Below, piece after piece: positions 32,456 to 39,946 of a stretch of DNA of 64,000 nucleotides. The stretch comes from Hyphomicrobiales bacterium. GTDB taxonomy: Bacteria > Pseudomonadota > Alphaproteobacteria > Rhizobiales > Rhizobiaceae. Every line of letters begins with the position of its first letter. The stretch's first letter is position 1. Position numbers and translations under genes: made by a program. The notes below the pieces were generated by a model, which was not told the origin of the DNA, did no database searches, and worked only from the letters and a program-made list of their open reading frames with translations. The stretch covers positions 47,312-111,311 of the forward strand of contig UCJH01000004.1 in the NCBI GenBank assembly GCA_900472785.1, given 5' to 3'.

Positions 32456-34146
32456 CAGTATTCTCCGTTGCTTTCGTCGTTAAAATCACTCTTCCCGTCC
32501 ACAAGGGCCGGGTCCTTCCCCTTCTCGATGCGCCCTGTGGCGTCCGAGAATGTTAGGAAGTCAGCGGTTCCAGTTCGGCCGGTCTTACGGCACTTGAGAA
32601 CGGTAACCGTGGAAGTATTGCGAACCTCTGGGTCGGTGGCTTGCTGGTCTCGGGATAGGGCGTAGACCCCATTGGAGAGCTGCTTAATGCCGCCAGAACC
32701 GCGAAGGTCATCGAGAGACGGGACAGCGCCCTGCTCGAACGATTTGCCATTGCCTGGGGGTTTCCTGAGGTGTGAGATGAGGCCGATATAGATGCCAAGC
32801 TCAATCGTGAGGGACTTGAGGTTGTGCATGATGCTGTCGATCCGCTTGCGCTCGTCGCCGTCCTGGTCCATGTCGGAGACAAGGATCGAGAGGTGGTCGA
32901 GCCAGAAGACCTTCACCCCACACGCCTTCGCGAGGTAGCGAATGGTGTCATAGAGTGTGCCATCTTCAAGGGACCCGAAGGCATCGAAGAGTTGCAGCCG
33001 GGGGTTCCCCTCCTCGTCCGTCGCCAGGAACAACTCCTCGGCGGCTCTGAGGTACTCAGGGGTGTCTTTGAACTCGGGGTTATCGATCTGGAACCGCTGA
33101 CCAACGTGGTAGGCGATCAGGTCGTCCCCGGTGTCCTCCAGGGGCTCCTCAAGGTGAATGAGGGCCTGATTGAACGTGCTCGTGTGCAGGTAGTGGTGCT
33201 GGAGCGCCTTGATGACCGTGGTCTTGCCCATGCCGGTCCCGGAGGTCCAAACATCAAGTTCACCCAGGCGGATGCCTCCACCGGACTTGTAGTTGAGCAT
33301 TTCCATGAAGTCGGGGTACGGATAGGCTTGGACGACAGAACGGTCGGTGAGCCGGGAGATAACCGACTGACCACTCACGATTCCCTCGGGACGCCATTGC
33401 TTGGCTCCCCAGATGGTATCGATGATCTGCTTGCCCTTCCCTGCCATCAGGAGGTCGTTCGCGTCCTTGAAGCCCTCTGGGGCAAACGCGACGTACACCT
33501 TGCCGAGCGGCAGCATCCGCTTGACGATCTCGACAGTTGCCCTGCCCTTCTCGTCGTTGTCGAAGAACAGGATGATCTTCTCGAACTTCTGGAGCCACTC
33601 GTAGGCTTCCTTGATCGGCTTGACGGCATTCTTGCCGCCGCCGTCCACCAGGGACACCACGGGCCACTTGTTCTGCTGCACCTGGGAGACCGACAGCGCG
33701 TCGATTTCACCCTCGGTGATAACCACCTGTTTCCCGCCGTCACGCCACAGCCACTGGCCGTAGAGACCCTTGAAGGCCGCTCGGTTTGTCCAGGGGAAGG
33801 TCTTGTCGGGAAACCGGAGCTTTTGCGCTACTACCTGCCGGTTTTCATCGAGGTAGTTGGCGCAATGGATGCCGGTCGTACCCCGCACCTCAGTTCGTCC
33901 GTAGGACCAGAACCGTGCGGTTTCCTCGGTGATGTTCCGCTTCGCGAGGGCGCTGTAGGAACACCGGTATAGGCTTGCAGAGCCCTCTGGCTTAGAACCA
34001 GAGCGGGGTGGATGATCTGAAGGGTCACCATCGGTCTTGGTCCTCGTTTCGCAGGAGTAGCAGTAGGTGTGCTCGGGGTAGATGGAGAGGGCGTCGGAGG
34101 AACCGCAATCGTCGCACGGTTGGTGCGTCAGGATCGCTTCACTCAT
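32455..34146 (-). CDS. Primase-helicase (gp4-like)
   Basis: 563 aa from the ATG at 34146, chosen over the longer frame because the zinc domain begins here. Zinc ribbon Cys 11, 14, 29 and 32; TOPRIM primase motifs VVITEGEIDAL near 143 and IILFFDNDEKGR; RecA-like helicase with Walker A SGTGMGKTT near 304 and Walker B VFWLDHLSILV. It unwinds DNA and makes primers for the polymerase at 28715..30736. A single start is evident, with no clear internal 4B-type start. Confidence 0.95.
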   Translation of the reverse strand: MSEAILTHQPCDDCGSSDALSIYPEHTYCYSCETRTKTDGDPSDHPPRSGSKPEGSASLYRCSYSALAKRNITEETARFWSYGRTEVRGTTGIHCANYLDENRQVVAQKLRFPDKTFPWTNRAAFKGLYGQWLWRDGGKQVVITEGEIDALSVSQVQQNKWPVVSLVDGGGKNAVKPIKEAYEWLQKFEKIILFFDNDEKGRATVEIVKRMLPLGKVYVAFAPEGFKDANDLLMAGKGKQIIDTIWGAKQWRPEGIVSGQSVISRLTDRSVVQAYPYPDFMEMLNYKSGGGIRLGELDVWTSGTGMGKTTVIKALQHHYLHTSTFNQALIHLEEPLEDTGDDLIAYHVGQRFQIDNPEFKDTPEYLRAAEELFLATDEEGNPRLQLFDAFGSLEDGTLYDTIRYLAKACGVKVFWLDHLSILVSDMDQDGDERKRIDSIMHNLKSLTIELGIYIGLISHLRKPPGNGKSFEQGAVPSLDDLRGSGGIKQLSNGVYALSRDQQATDPEVRNTSTVTVLKCRKTGRTGTADFLTFSDATGRIEKGKDPALVDGKSDFNDESNGEY

Positions 34147-34310
34147 CCGATGCGGACACCCAAGGCTTCGGCAACTCGGGAGATACGTCCAACAATCGGC
34201 CAGTTCGCGTAAACACGACTCCACGATCCATTGTAGGATCGCATGATGCGAACTGCGCGAAACCGCTGGCGTAGCGGGAGACCTCGAAGGTCATCGATTA
34301 GGTATTTCAT
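34143..34310 (-). CDS. 55-aa basic protein
   Basis: Starts MKYLIDDLRGLPLRQRF and ends RVAEALGVRIG. Overlapping starts and stops on both sides (ATGA with endonuclease I, ATGA with primase-helicase) strongly suggest that it is translated. It is basic and helical; the C-terminal part looks like half of an HTH. The function is unknown. Confidence 0.65.
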   Translation of the reverse strand: MKYLIDDLRGLPLRQRFRAVRIMRSYNGSWSRVYANWPIVGRISRVAEALGVRIG

Positions 34311-34699
34311 TCATTCAGCCAATCTTTTGGGATTTGGCCCTTGTCGGAAAACTTGAAGCCCTTGTCGGTACACCAACGGGCATACGTGGTGGACGAGGTC
34401 TTGCTGATCCTTGCGTTCGCGTTCTGAAACACGAAGCGGATGTCCAACTCGGGATGTTGATCTCGGATGAGGAGATGCTTGGCGCGGTCCTCGGTGAGGA
34501 ACCTGCCCTTGCTCTCTAGGTACATTTTCGACCCATCACGCTTTTTGATGACGTGGAAGTCGGGGTTGTACTTGGACCGTTTAGCGGGTTTGACGTAGTC
34601 GATCTTGTCTTCTTCGAACCCGAAGGGGCGACCCGCCAGCTCTAGCTGACGGGCCACTTGTCTTTCCAGACCTGAGCGATAACGATTAGTAGTCGTCAT
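34307..34699 (-). CDS. Endonuclease I / Holliday-junction resolvase (gp3-like)
   Basis: 130 aa from the ATG at 34699 (MTTTNRYRSGLERQV), inside the 3' end of the SSB gene. The PD-(D/E)xK active site is visible: Glu in RSGLERQ, Asp in KYNPDFHV, then Glu and Lys in YLESKGRF. DRAKHLLIRDQHPELDIRFVF is nearly identical to T7 gp3. It resolves branched DNA and degrades host DNA. Confidence 0.95.
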   Translation of the reverse strand: MTTTNRYRSGLERQVARQLELAGRPFGFEEDKIDYVKPAKRSKYNPDFHVIKKRDGSKMYLESKGRFLTEDRAKHLLIRDQHPELDIRFVFQNANARISKTSSTTYARWCTDKGFKFSDKGQIPKDWLNE

Positions 34700-35300
34700 T
34701 GCCCGTGTCAGGGGTTGCATTGTCGTCGTCTTCGTTGTCGAAGCCGCCCTTGTTGGCCTGAGTTTCCTCTTCGGCCTCGTAGCCGTCTTCTTCATCGAAG
34801 GCGTTCGCGTCACCACGGCCACCACCGGTCACGAGGTCGATGACCTGGACCATGATCGGCTGAAGCGAGATGCCCTTCTTGGCCCCGGTGTTCCACGGGT
34901 AAACCTCGAACTGCACTCGCATCGTCGTGCCGCCCCAGATGGCCACGGCCACCGGGAGGTCATTCTTCTTGGCGTCGATGATCAGCGGTCGGCGGTCCCA
35001 CAGCTTTCCATCGGACTTGCGGAGCTTGTTCTTGACGCGAATTTTGAAGAGGACCTCACCGGTCTCCTCGCCTTCGTCATTCAGAACCGCTTCGAAGCAC
35101 GAGTTCTTGGCCTTGGGCATTGCTTTGCCCATGTGTTCCTTGGCGACTGCCTGGATTTTCGCGATGAGCGGAGCCGCGTCGTCTGCGGAGAGCTTTACGT
35201 CGGCCTTGTACTGACCGAGTTCATCGAATTTGGTGTCCGGGCGGTTCAGTGCCGGATAAACTGCGACACCCCGAGCGGATGTCATTACGAGATTTGCCAT
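34686..35300 (-). CDS. Single-stranded DNA-binding protein (gp2.5-like)
   Basis: 204 aa. An OB-fold core (residues 1 to about 165, with KYKADVKLSADDAAPLIAKI-type pattern and NTGAKKGISLQPIMVQVIDL) is followed by a strongly acidic tail ending DDDNATPDTGNDDY, the hallmark of T7 gp2.5 that contacts polymerase and primase-helicase. The 3' end overlaps the endonuclease I start by 14 nt. Confidence 0.93.
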   Translation of the reverse strand: MANLVMTSARGVAVYPALNRPDTKFDELGQYKADVKLSADDAAPLIAKIQAVAKEHMGKAMPKAKNSCFEAVLNDEGEETGEVLFKIRVKNKLRKSDGKLWDRRPLIIDAKKNDLPVAVAIWGGTTMRVQFEVYPWNTGAKKGISLQPIMVQVIDLVTGGGRGDANAFDEEDGYEAEEETQANKGGFDNEDDDNATPDTGNDDY

Positions 35301-35302
35301 AT

Positions 35303-35572
35303 TTAGAGAATGTAGCCTTTGTTCATAGCCTCGACCGCTTCGCAGAGATCGAGTGTGTCCTTGAGGGTCTCCTCGGTGAAATCATCACCGAACACTTCAA
35401 GGCGAAGGTCCTCGTCGCTCCAGTCGTCCCGGAGCGCGTCGGAGAATGTCTGGTGGGACGCATCGCCCACCGACTGACTGCCGATTAGATCGAGCAGGTC
35501 GTCAAAGCTGTCTACGAAACGCGCCGAGCTTTCAGGGCGTGTTAGGTAGAACGGGATGTTAACTCTTTGCAT
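35303..35572 (-). CDS. Acidic 89-aa early protein
   Basis: Very acidic throughout (FVDSFDDLLDL, DDWSDEDLRLEVFGDDFTEE), no cysteine, helical. This composition recalls DNA-mimic host-takeover proteins of T7-like phages such as T7 gp0.3, but I see no sequence similarity, so that is only an analogy. It lies between the zinc-ribbon protein and the SSB, overlapping the former by 14 nt. Confidence 0.6.
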   Translation of the reverse strand: MQRVNIPFYLTRPESSARFVDSFDDLLDLIGSQSVGDASHQTFSDALRDDWSDEDLRLEVFGDDFTEETLKDTLDLCEAVEAMNKGYIL

Positions 35573-35831
35573 TTCGCCCCTTTGGAGCCGTGGCGGCTTC
35601 CTGTTGGGCCACGTTGGCTTCAGCCTGGGCCTGACGGAGGGTGTTGAGGTCCACCGTCTGCTTGCGTCGTCCGAACACCCGAGCGTCGTTCACTCGGGCG
35701 ATGTTCTCGGCGTCCTGCTTGGCCTGGGTCGAGGGATCGTGATCCCCCGAGCAATCCTGGCAGGTATCCAATGGTGCCTCTGGGTTCATGTAGAACCGGC
35801 CACCGCAGTTGGTGCAGCGTCGTGCTCTCAT
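35559..35831 (-). CDS. Zinc-ribbon protein, 90 aa
   Basis: ATG at 35831 (MRARRCTNCGGRFYMN). Two Cys pairs, CTNC and CQDC, 16 residues apart form a small zinc ribbon; the rest is a helical Gln/Ala-rich tail with basic end. It probably binds nucleic acid or RNA polymerase. The longer upstream reading frame overlaps the previous gene and is not used. Confidence 0.65.
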   Translation of the reverse strand: MRARRCTNCGGRFYMNPEAPLDTCQDCSGDHDPSTQAKQDAENIARVNDARVFGRRKQTVDLNTLRQAQAEANVAQQEAATAPKGRNAKS

Positions 35832-35835
35832 GGGA

Positions 35836-36066
35836 TCAGCCTTGGTTACGGAAGAAGCGGACGGACTCCAGGGCGTCATGGCGGTCCTCACGGACATCCA
35901 GGACGACTTCGCCGCCGATGGTGACCCCGAGGTCCTCCAGGGCGTCGTCATAGAGACGGGCGACGATTTCGTACTTCTTGTCGAACTTGCGGCGGTTGTA
36001 GTGCACCGAAGCCTCGACGTAGCGAGTGTTGGAACGGATCGTGCGCATCTGGGACGTAGGTGTCAT
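35836..36066 (-). CDS. 76-aa early protein
   Basis: Not recognised. A basic first half (YNRRKFDKKYEIVARLYDD) is followed by a short beta-rich part and a charged end. An operator palindrome (36079..36092) lies 13 nt ahead of the ATG and its arm provides the GAAGAG-like Shine-Dalgarno, so this gene is probably one of the repressor-controlled early genes. Confidence 0.6.
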   Translation of the reverse strand: MTPTSQMRTIRSNTRYVEASVHYNRRKFDKKYEIVARLYDDALEDLGVTIGGEVVLDVREDRHDALESVRFFRNQG

Positions 36067-36078
36067 GTATGATATTCT

Positions 36079-36092
36079 CTTCGTTATCGGAG
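36079..36092. promoter_or_regulatory. Operator-like palindrome
   Basis: CTTCGTTATCGGAG, a full consensus match, in the gap before the 76-aa gene. Confidence 0.6.
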
Positions 36093-36127
36093 GTAATTGA
36101 AAAAATTGCGGGATAGGAAGACCGCGC

Positions 36128-36367
36128 TTAGGCGATCAGGTCTTCGAACCGCTCGGCCACACGGAGGGCACGGTCGCGCTGCTGGGCTTCTTCGGCCGAG
36201 ACCAAAGTGAACTGGTCGATCAGTCGCTCAGCGGCGGCGTGGCGGCGGTCATGGTTGGCGGATGCCTTGCGCAACTTAGCGAGGGACTTGCTGACGCCGT
36301 CGAGGGCCTGAGAGGTGGTCGCGGTGAAGTGGATGGAGAAGAAGGTCTTGAGGAACTTGATGATCAT
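36128..36367 (-). CDS. 79-aa coiled-coil protein
   Basis: Starts MIIKFLKTFFSIHF, a short amphipathic or membrane-touching helix, then a continuous charged coiled coil (RRHAAAERLIDQFTLVSAEEAQQRDRALRVAERFEDL). No family recognised. It lies directly downstream of a phage promoter with an operator beside it (36403..36440), so it is the first gene of that transcript. Confidence 0.65.
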   Translation of the reverse strand: MIIKFLKTFFSIHFTATTSQALDGVSKSLAKLRKASANHDRRHAAAERLIDQFTLVSAEEAQQRDRALRVAERFEDLIA

Positions 36368-36402
36368 TGCGCTATCGCTTTCGATCTGGAGGGAAACTTG
36401 GT

Positions 36403-36425
36403 ATGTGCTGTATGAAGGGGTAATG
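36403..36425 (-). promoter_or_regulatory. Phage RNA polymerase promoter, early/middle operon
   Basis: Minus-strand core ATTACCCCTTCATACAG followed by CACAT, identical over 17 bp to the other two copies. It lies between the 114-aa and 79-aa genes and drives the small genes, SSB, and the replication block. Confidence 0.85.
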
Positions 36426-36426
36426 T

Positions 36427-36440
36427 CTCCGATAACGGAG
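36427..36440. promoter_or_regulatory. Operator-like palindrome next to phage promoter
   Basis: CTCCGATAACGGAG, immediately upstream of the phage promoter on the minus strand (1-bp gap). The polymerase-proximal arrangement is repeated at 39332..39370. Confidence 0.65.
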
Positions 36441-36444
36441 GCAA

Positions 36445-36789
36445 TTAGCCGAACTTGAGGTTCAACTTGTTCGGAACCATGACGTTCTGGACGAAGTCGC
36501 TCAGGGGACGGTCGAGGTATTCTTCAAGGATACCCGGCGCTCCACCGGCCTTGGCGATCTCGCGATCCATACGCAGGACGTGGGTCAGCGGAAGGGCTTT
36601 CTCAGGCGTTGTGTCTCGGATTTTATCGAAGTTCTTGGCGGCGAAGGCACCGATGATGCCCACAAGACTGATGTGCGTTCCGGTTGGGTTCACGCGGGAA
36701 ACAATATAGGTTTCCCCCCGTCTCAAGGAACCCCGTGCGCCGTCCATATAGAGGCGGCGAACCTTATCACCAATTCGAAAAGTGCTCAT
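36445..36789 (-). CDS. 114-aa protein with SH3-like start
   Basis: Starts MSTFRIGDKVRRLYMDGARG and continues RGETYIVSRVNPTGTHISLVG, the alternating pattern of a small SH3/KOW-like barrel, followed by a helical half. Such folds bind RNA or protein. It is the first gene after the RNA polymerase gene; the operator at 36797..36810 overlaps its Shine-Dalgarno (GGAGAC). The function is unknown. Confidence 0.65.
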   Translation of the reverse strand: MSTFRIGDKVRRLYMDGARGSLRRGETYIVSRVNPTGTHISLVGIIGAFAAKNFDKIRDTTPEKALPLTHVLRMDREIAKAGGAPGILEEYLDRPLSDFVQNVMVPNKLNLKFG

Positions 36790-36796
36790 GTTTTGT

Positions 36797-36810
36797 CTCC
36801 GTTATCGTAG
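36797..36810. promoter_or_regulatory. Operator-like palindrome overlapping an RBS
   Basis: CTCCGTTATCGTAG between the polymerase stop and the 114-aa gene; its minus-strand right arm CGGAG is the ribosome-binding site of that gene. Confidence 0.6.
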
Positions 36811-36816
36811 GGATTT

Positions 36817-39300
36817 TCAGGAAAAGAAGAACTGGTTTTCGAGGATACCCCGGAGGTCCAGGGAACCCCTTGCTGGCAACGCCGGTATCTCCTCACGGAG
36901 GTCGGCGGCGATCAGCGGCATGGCAGTCTCAAGGAACTCGGCCAAGACATCGTGCTCCTCGTACATCTGGACGAAGGCTTCACGGATGATCCTGGTGAAC
37001 TGCTCGACATCGCAAGCGTGGACCCCGAAGCTGTCGTGGACAGCGGCGAATGCTTCCAGGCCCTCATCCATAGCGGCACTGATGGTTGCCTGGAGGTGGC
37101 AGGCATCGAGCGAATGGACGAACGACGGGGCAACCGAGGTTGCCATCTGTCGGGGATCGAGGGTGTCGAGGTCTTCGGTGATGCGCGGCTGGAGCCTTCT
37201 ACCGTCGAAGAAGGTCTCGATCTGGCGAGTGCGGGTGTCGAACTTATACTGGTGCACCGGGAGCCCCAGAGGGGTATTCCATTCGATGCGTCGTTCTGTC
37301 GGCTGCGACCGGCCGACGAGGCGGGACACGGCCATAAGCCATTGCATGGCACCATCGGCTGCGACGACTACCTTTGGGATAGCCTTCCAGACCTTGTCGG
37401 CCCCATACATCTTGAACTCCCACATCATCTCCCTCGGTACAGGAAGGGAAACGCCATCCTTGAGGGCATCCTCCACGGCTTCAGACACGTAGCCGGTGCA
37501 GGACATGCGGGTGCCAGCGTAGGGTTTCACCATGACCGATCGCTTGGTGGTGCTGCGGGTCATCCCGAAGGTTCTCCAGGCTTTCGCCAGGGCTTCCTTC
37601 TCAGGGTCGGTGTCCTCGTGGATGAGGGCCAGCGCCTCGGCTGCTACGGCCCCATAGACATCCTGGCGGACATCGTTCGGGACCATGTTGACATGGTAGC
37701 CGCCAACCTTGTCCCGGAGCATGGCCGAGAAGTGCTGGAGGCCCGAGCATGTCGCATCGAGGTCTACATGGAGCCTCGACCGGTACGTGGACGGGTCTTT
37801 GAGGGAGTGGGCTTCCGCCCATTCGAAGCACCACGCGAGGAACTGGACAGGGTTATCACATCGTGTCCACGAGAGGTCTTGGAGTGGGTTCCGGGCCACA
37901 GATTGGGCGAGCTGTGTATTGTCTCTTGCCCAGTCCGCGCGTTCGTCCAGAGGTAACTTGTCTTTCCCAAAACAGTTAGCGCCGTGCACACCCAGCCAAT
38001 AGAGGCCAAGTGGGCCGAGAGTCTTGCCTTCTGCAAAGTGAAGGATGCCTTTGACATAATCTGGTCCTTGGGGATTGAGGCCGGACGGTTTCGGATAGGC
38101 CCTGCCCCGGCTGTCGAGATCGTGAGGGAAGTAGATCGCATCGTACTGCGAAAACTTCCTGGCAAGGTGGAAGGCCCGTTGAGCCATGACACGCTTGCCG
38201 ATGATGCGGCGGTTGTTCTCGTGGATGCCGAAGCAATACACGCGGTACGCCTTTACGTCGGGGTGATCCGCGTCGAGCCCTTCAAGGGACAACGGGGCCG
38301 GATCGGGCACCTTTCGGTCTGCTCGGGGGAGCTTACCGCACGGAATGTTCCGGGCGTAGACCGCCTCGATAGCATCGAGCACTGGGAGGTTCACGGACCA
38401 CTTGGTTTCCTGGAGGCCGTTGATAGACCGAAGGACCCGGTCAACCGAGCCGCCCTCGACGCGACCCTTGAGGATCGACCGATAGACGCGCTTGGACGCC
38501 TTAACGAGCGGATACGGTGTGACGTGGTGGCTGTGGTAGCCGCCAGTCTCCAGCGTATCCAGGGACCAAGGTTTCGGAGGGATCACCGTAGGAAAATACG
38601 TGGTGAACATCGCCTCACAGTGGTCCGAGGCTAGCTCGATTGCCTGGAGGAGCCCGAGGGACGGCTGGACGATGTCTCGCTTCGCCTTGCCCCTGCCCTC
38701 CGTAACGATCTCGACATCGCCGGTCACCGCTCGGAAGACATCGAGCAGCGCCGTGCCTACCTGGGCCATCTCGGTCTTGGACCAGATGCTCCATTCCAGG
38801 TCATGCTTGGCGAAGGTCTTCTGCATGTACTCCTCGCGTTTCACGCGGGGCAGCTCACGGCTGTTGAAGTCCGCGTGGATGCGGCGGGACAGCTTGGTGT
38901 GCTCAGCGTCGAACTCGCGAAGGCGCAGCTCGTCGTGGATGAGACCACCGCCGTAGATCGTCAGGCCGGTGAAGGAACAAGGCTTACCCTCGTGATAGAC
39001 ACCCACCTTGTTGATGATTGCCTTGAGCATCAGGAAGGCGAGGAGCGCCGGATCGACTTTCTCGATCAGGACAGCAGCTCGACTACGCCTTCCTGCCTTG
39101 CCTGAGTTGGAAGCTATCAGCCACTCAGAAATACCCTGAGTGTAAGGAATGAGATAGTTTCCAATGAGATGAGAACCAAGGAAGGTTTCACTAAAGGTTT
39201 CCTCTAAGGTTCCCTTTAAGTGATCTTTATGGAAACGTTGGATGGTCAGGCCCCGAGCTTCTTCCTCAAGGGCGATTTCAGTCTGGTATAGGTCAGTCAT
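36817..39300 (-). CDS. Single-subunit DNA-directed RNA polymerase (T7 gp1-like)
   Basis: 827 aa, a little shorter than the 883 aa of T7. Palm motif A DLDATCSGLQHFSAMLRD near residue 518; finger motif B TRSTTKRSVMVKPYAG near 585 with the catalytic Lys and Tyr; motif C APSFVHSLDACHL near 732. The C-terminus ends in a Phe-rich foot (QFFFS), like the FAFA foot of T7. It should transcribe from the three ATTACCCCTTCATACAG promoters. Its own gene carries one such promoter 30 nt upstream plus a probable sigma70-type promoter with an operator at 39609..39636, so repression of this gene could hold the prophage silent. Confidence 0.96.
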   Translation of the reverse strand: MTDLYQTEIALEEEARGLTIQRFHKDHLKGTLEETFSETFLGSHLIGNYLIPYTQGISEWLIASNSGKAGRRSRAAVLIEKVDPALLAFLMLKAIINKVGVYHEGKPCSFTGLTIYGGGLIHDELRLREFDAEHTKLSRRIHADFNSRELPRVKREEYMQKTFAKHDLEWSIWSKTEMAQVGTALLDVFRAVTGDVEIVTEGRGKAKRDIVQPSLGLLQAIELASDHCEAMFTTYFPTVIPPKPWSLDTLETGGYHSHHVTPYPLVKASKRVYRSILKGRVEGGSVDRVLRSINGLQETKWSVNLPVLDAIEAVYARNIPCGKLPRADRKVPDPAPLSLEGLDADHPDVKAYRVYCFGIHENNRRIIGKRVMAQRAFHLARKFSQYDAIYFPHDLDSRGRAYPKPSGLNPQGPDYVKGILHFAEGKTLGPLGLYWLGVHGANCFGKDKLPLDERADWARDNTQLAQSVARNPLQDLSWTRCDNPVQFLAWCFEWAEAHSLKDPSTYRSRLHVDLDATCSGLQHFSAMLRDKVGGYHVNMVPNDVRQDVYGAVAAEALALIHEDTDPEKEALAKAWRTFGMTRSTTKRSVMVKPYAGTRMSCTGYVSEAVEDALKDGVSLPVPREMMWEFKMYGADKVWKAIPKVVVAADGAMQWLMAVSRLVGRSQPTERRIEWNTPLGLPVHQYKFDTRTRQIETFFDGRRLQPRITEDLDTLDPRQMATSVAPSFVHSLDACHLQATISAAMDEGLEAFAAVHDSFGVHACDVEQFTRIIREAFVQMYEEHDVLAEFLETAMPLIAADLREEIPALPARGSLDLRGILENQFFFS

Positions 39301-39331
39301 TCGGGCCTCATCGGTGGTCCAGAAGTTTGAT

Positions 39332-39354
39332 ATGTGCTGTATGAAGGGGTAATT
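39332..39354 (-). promoter_or_regulatory. Phage RNA polymerase promoter ahead of its own polymerase gene
   Basis: Same 17-bp core as the other two copies, followed by CACATATC; the start site would be about 37 nt before the polymerase ATG. This gives the polymerase gene a self-activating loop. In T7 the first phage promoters lie after gene 1. Confidence 0.85.
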
Positions 39355-39356
39355 GT

Positions 39357-39370
39357 CTACGTTAACGGAG
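39357..39370. promoter_or_regulatory. Operator-like palindrome next to phage promoter
   Basis: CTACGTTAACGGAG, 2 bp upstream of the phage promoter on the minus strand. Confidence 0.65.
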
Positions 39371-39422
39371 GCTTCTTGACTTTTCCCTAGTTAAAACAAA
39401 GGCTTGAACCACGTCAAAATCC

Positions 39423-39436
39423 CTTCGTTAACGTCG
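39423..39436. promoter_or_regulatory. Operator-like palindrome with extended arms
   Basis: CTTCGTTAACGTCG at the 3' end of the 47-aa gene. It is extended by outer arms AAATCCC and GGGATTT, giving a 26-bp inverted repeat that could also fold as an RNA hairpin. Confidence 0.5.
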
Positions 39437-39571
39437 GGATTTCTTAGCTTTGTGCTGCTTCCACAGCATGTCCGCGAAGAGGCTCAGGGGGACCACGGTC
39501 ATCCCGAGCACCGAGAGAGCCGCTACGGCCCACAGGGCAAACTTGAAGGCAAACACAGCAAACTGTTCCAT
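39428..39571 (-). CDS. 47-aa membrane protein before RNA polymerase
   Basis: Starts MEQFAVFAFKFALWAVAALS, with one membrane helix to about residue 32 and a basic tail (WKQHKAKKSRR). GAGGAT before the ATG is a fair Shine-Dalgarno. It is the gene nearest to the att junction and the first one downstream of the promoter at 39609..39636. The function is unknown. Confidence 0.65.
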   Translation of the reverse strand: MEQFAVFAFKFALWAVAALSVLGMTVVPLSLFADMLWKQHKAKKSRR

Positions 39572-39608
39572 ATTATCCTCACTTTCTGTTGTCACTCTGA
39601 TAGCAGAA

Positions 39609-39636
39609 CTTCTACGTTAACGTAGATAATTGTCAA
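39609..39636 (-). promoter_or_regulatory. Probable sigma70-type promoter with operator, polymerase operon
   Basis: TTGACA (39636..39631), a 16-bp spacer and TAGAAG (39614..39609). The perfect 16-bp palindrome TCTACGTTAACGTAGA (39611..39626) covers spacer and -10. It would drive the 47-aa gene and the RNA polymerase gene. The -10 is weak, so host polymerase use is plausible but not certain. Confidence 0.6.
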
Positions 39637-39677
39637 TGCAAAAAGCCCAGGAACCGCTAAGCCCCTGAGATCATTGT

Positions 39678-39691
39678 CGTCGTTATCGTAG
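39678..39691. promoter_or_regulatory. Operator-like palindrome beside att core
   Basis: CGTCGTTATCGTAG, one arm imperfect, only 14 bp from the tRNA half. It could be part of a promoter region or an accessory site near attP. Confidence 0.45.
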
Positions 39692-39704
39692 GGAAAACAC
39701 AGGT

Positions 39705-39745
<41 letters not shown>

Positions 39746-39854
39746 GTTCAGAACACCGAACCGCCTGATCTCTACACATCCGTAGCTGGTCGCGGCACAA
39801 AAACGCCTGCGAACGGCCACGCACAGGGTCAAGGGCGTTCCCGAGCGCGGCGTC

Positions 39855-39882
39855 TCTATATCACCCGTTTTCAACGGATCAA
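39855..39882 (-). promoter_or_regulatory. Probable promoter of the interrupted tRNA-Leu
   Basis: TTGATC (39882..39877), a 16-bp spacer and TATAGA (39860..39855), reading toward the tRNA about 110 nt away. After integration it would transcribe the tRNA fragment and run on into the prophage right end, unless something blocks it. Confidence 0.5.
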
Positions 39883-39946
39883 AGGAAAAATGAGGGTGCA
39901 GCGCACGCTGCTGTGCACCGGCGTTCGATCACGCAAGAGGAATGCT

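Noticed and set aside
34674..34688. GAGCGATAACGATTA at the endonuclease I start as an operator
   Set aside because: The core CGATAACG fits but the arms do not; not counted among the twelve sites.
1..39700. Integrase or lysogeny repressor gene within the prophage part
   Set aside because: I examined every minus-strand gene; none has a tyrosine or serine recombinase signature, and the only HTH protein (31316..31726) sits in the replication operon.
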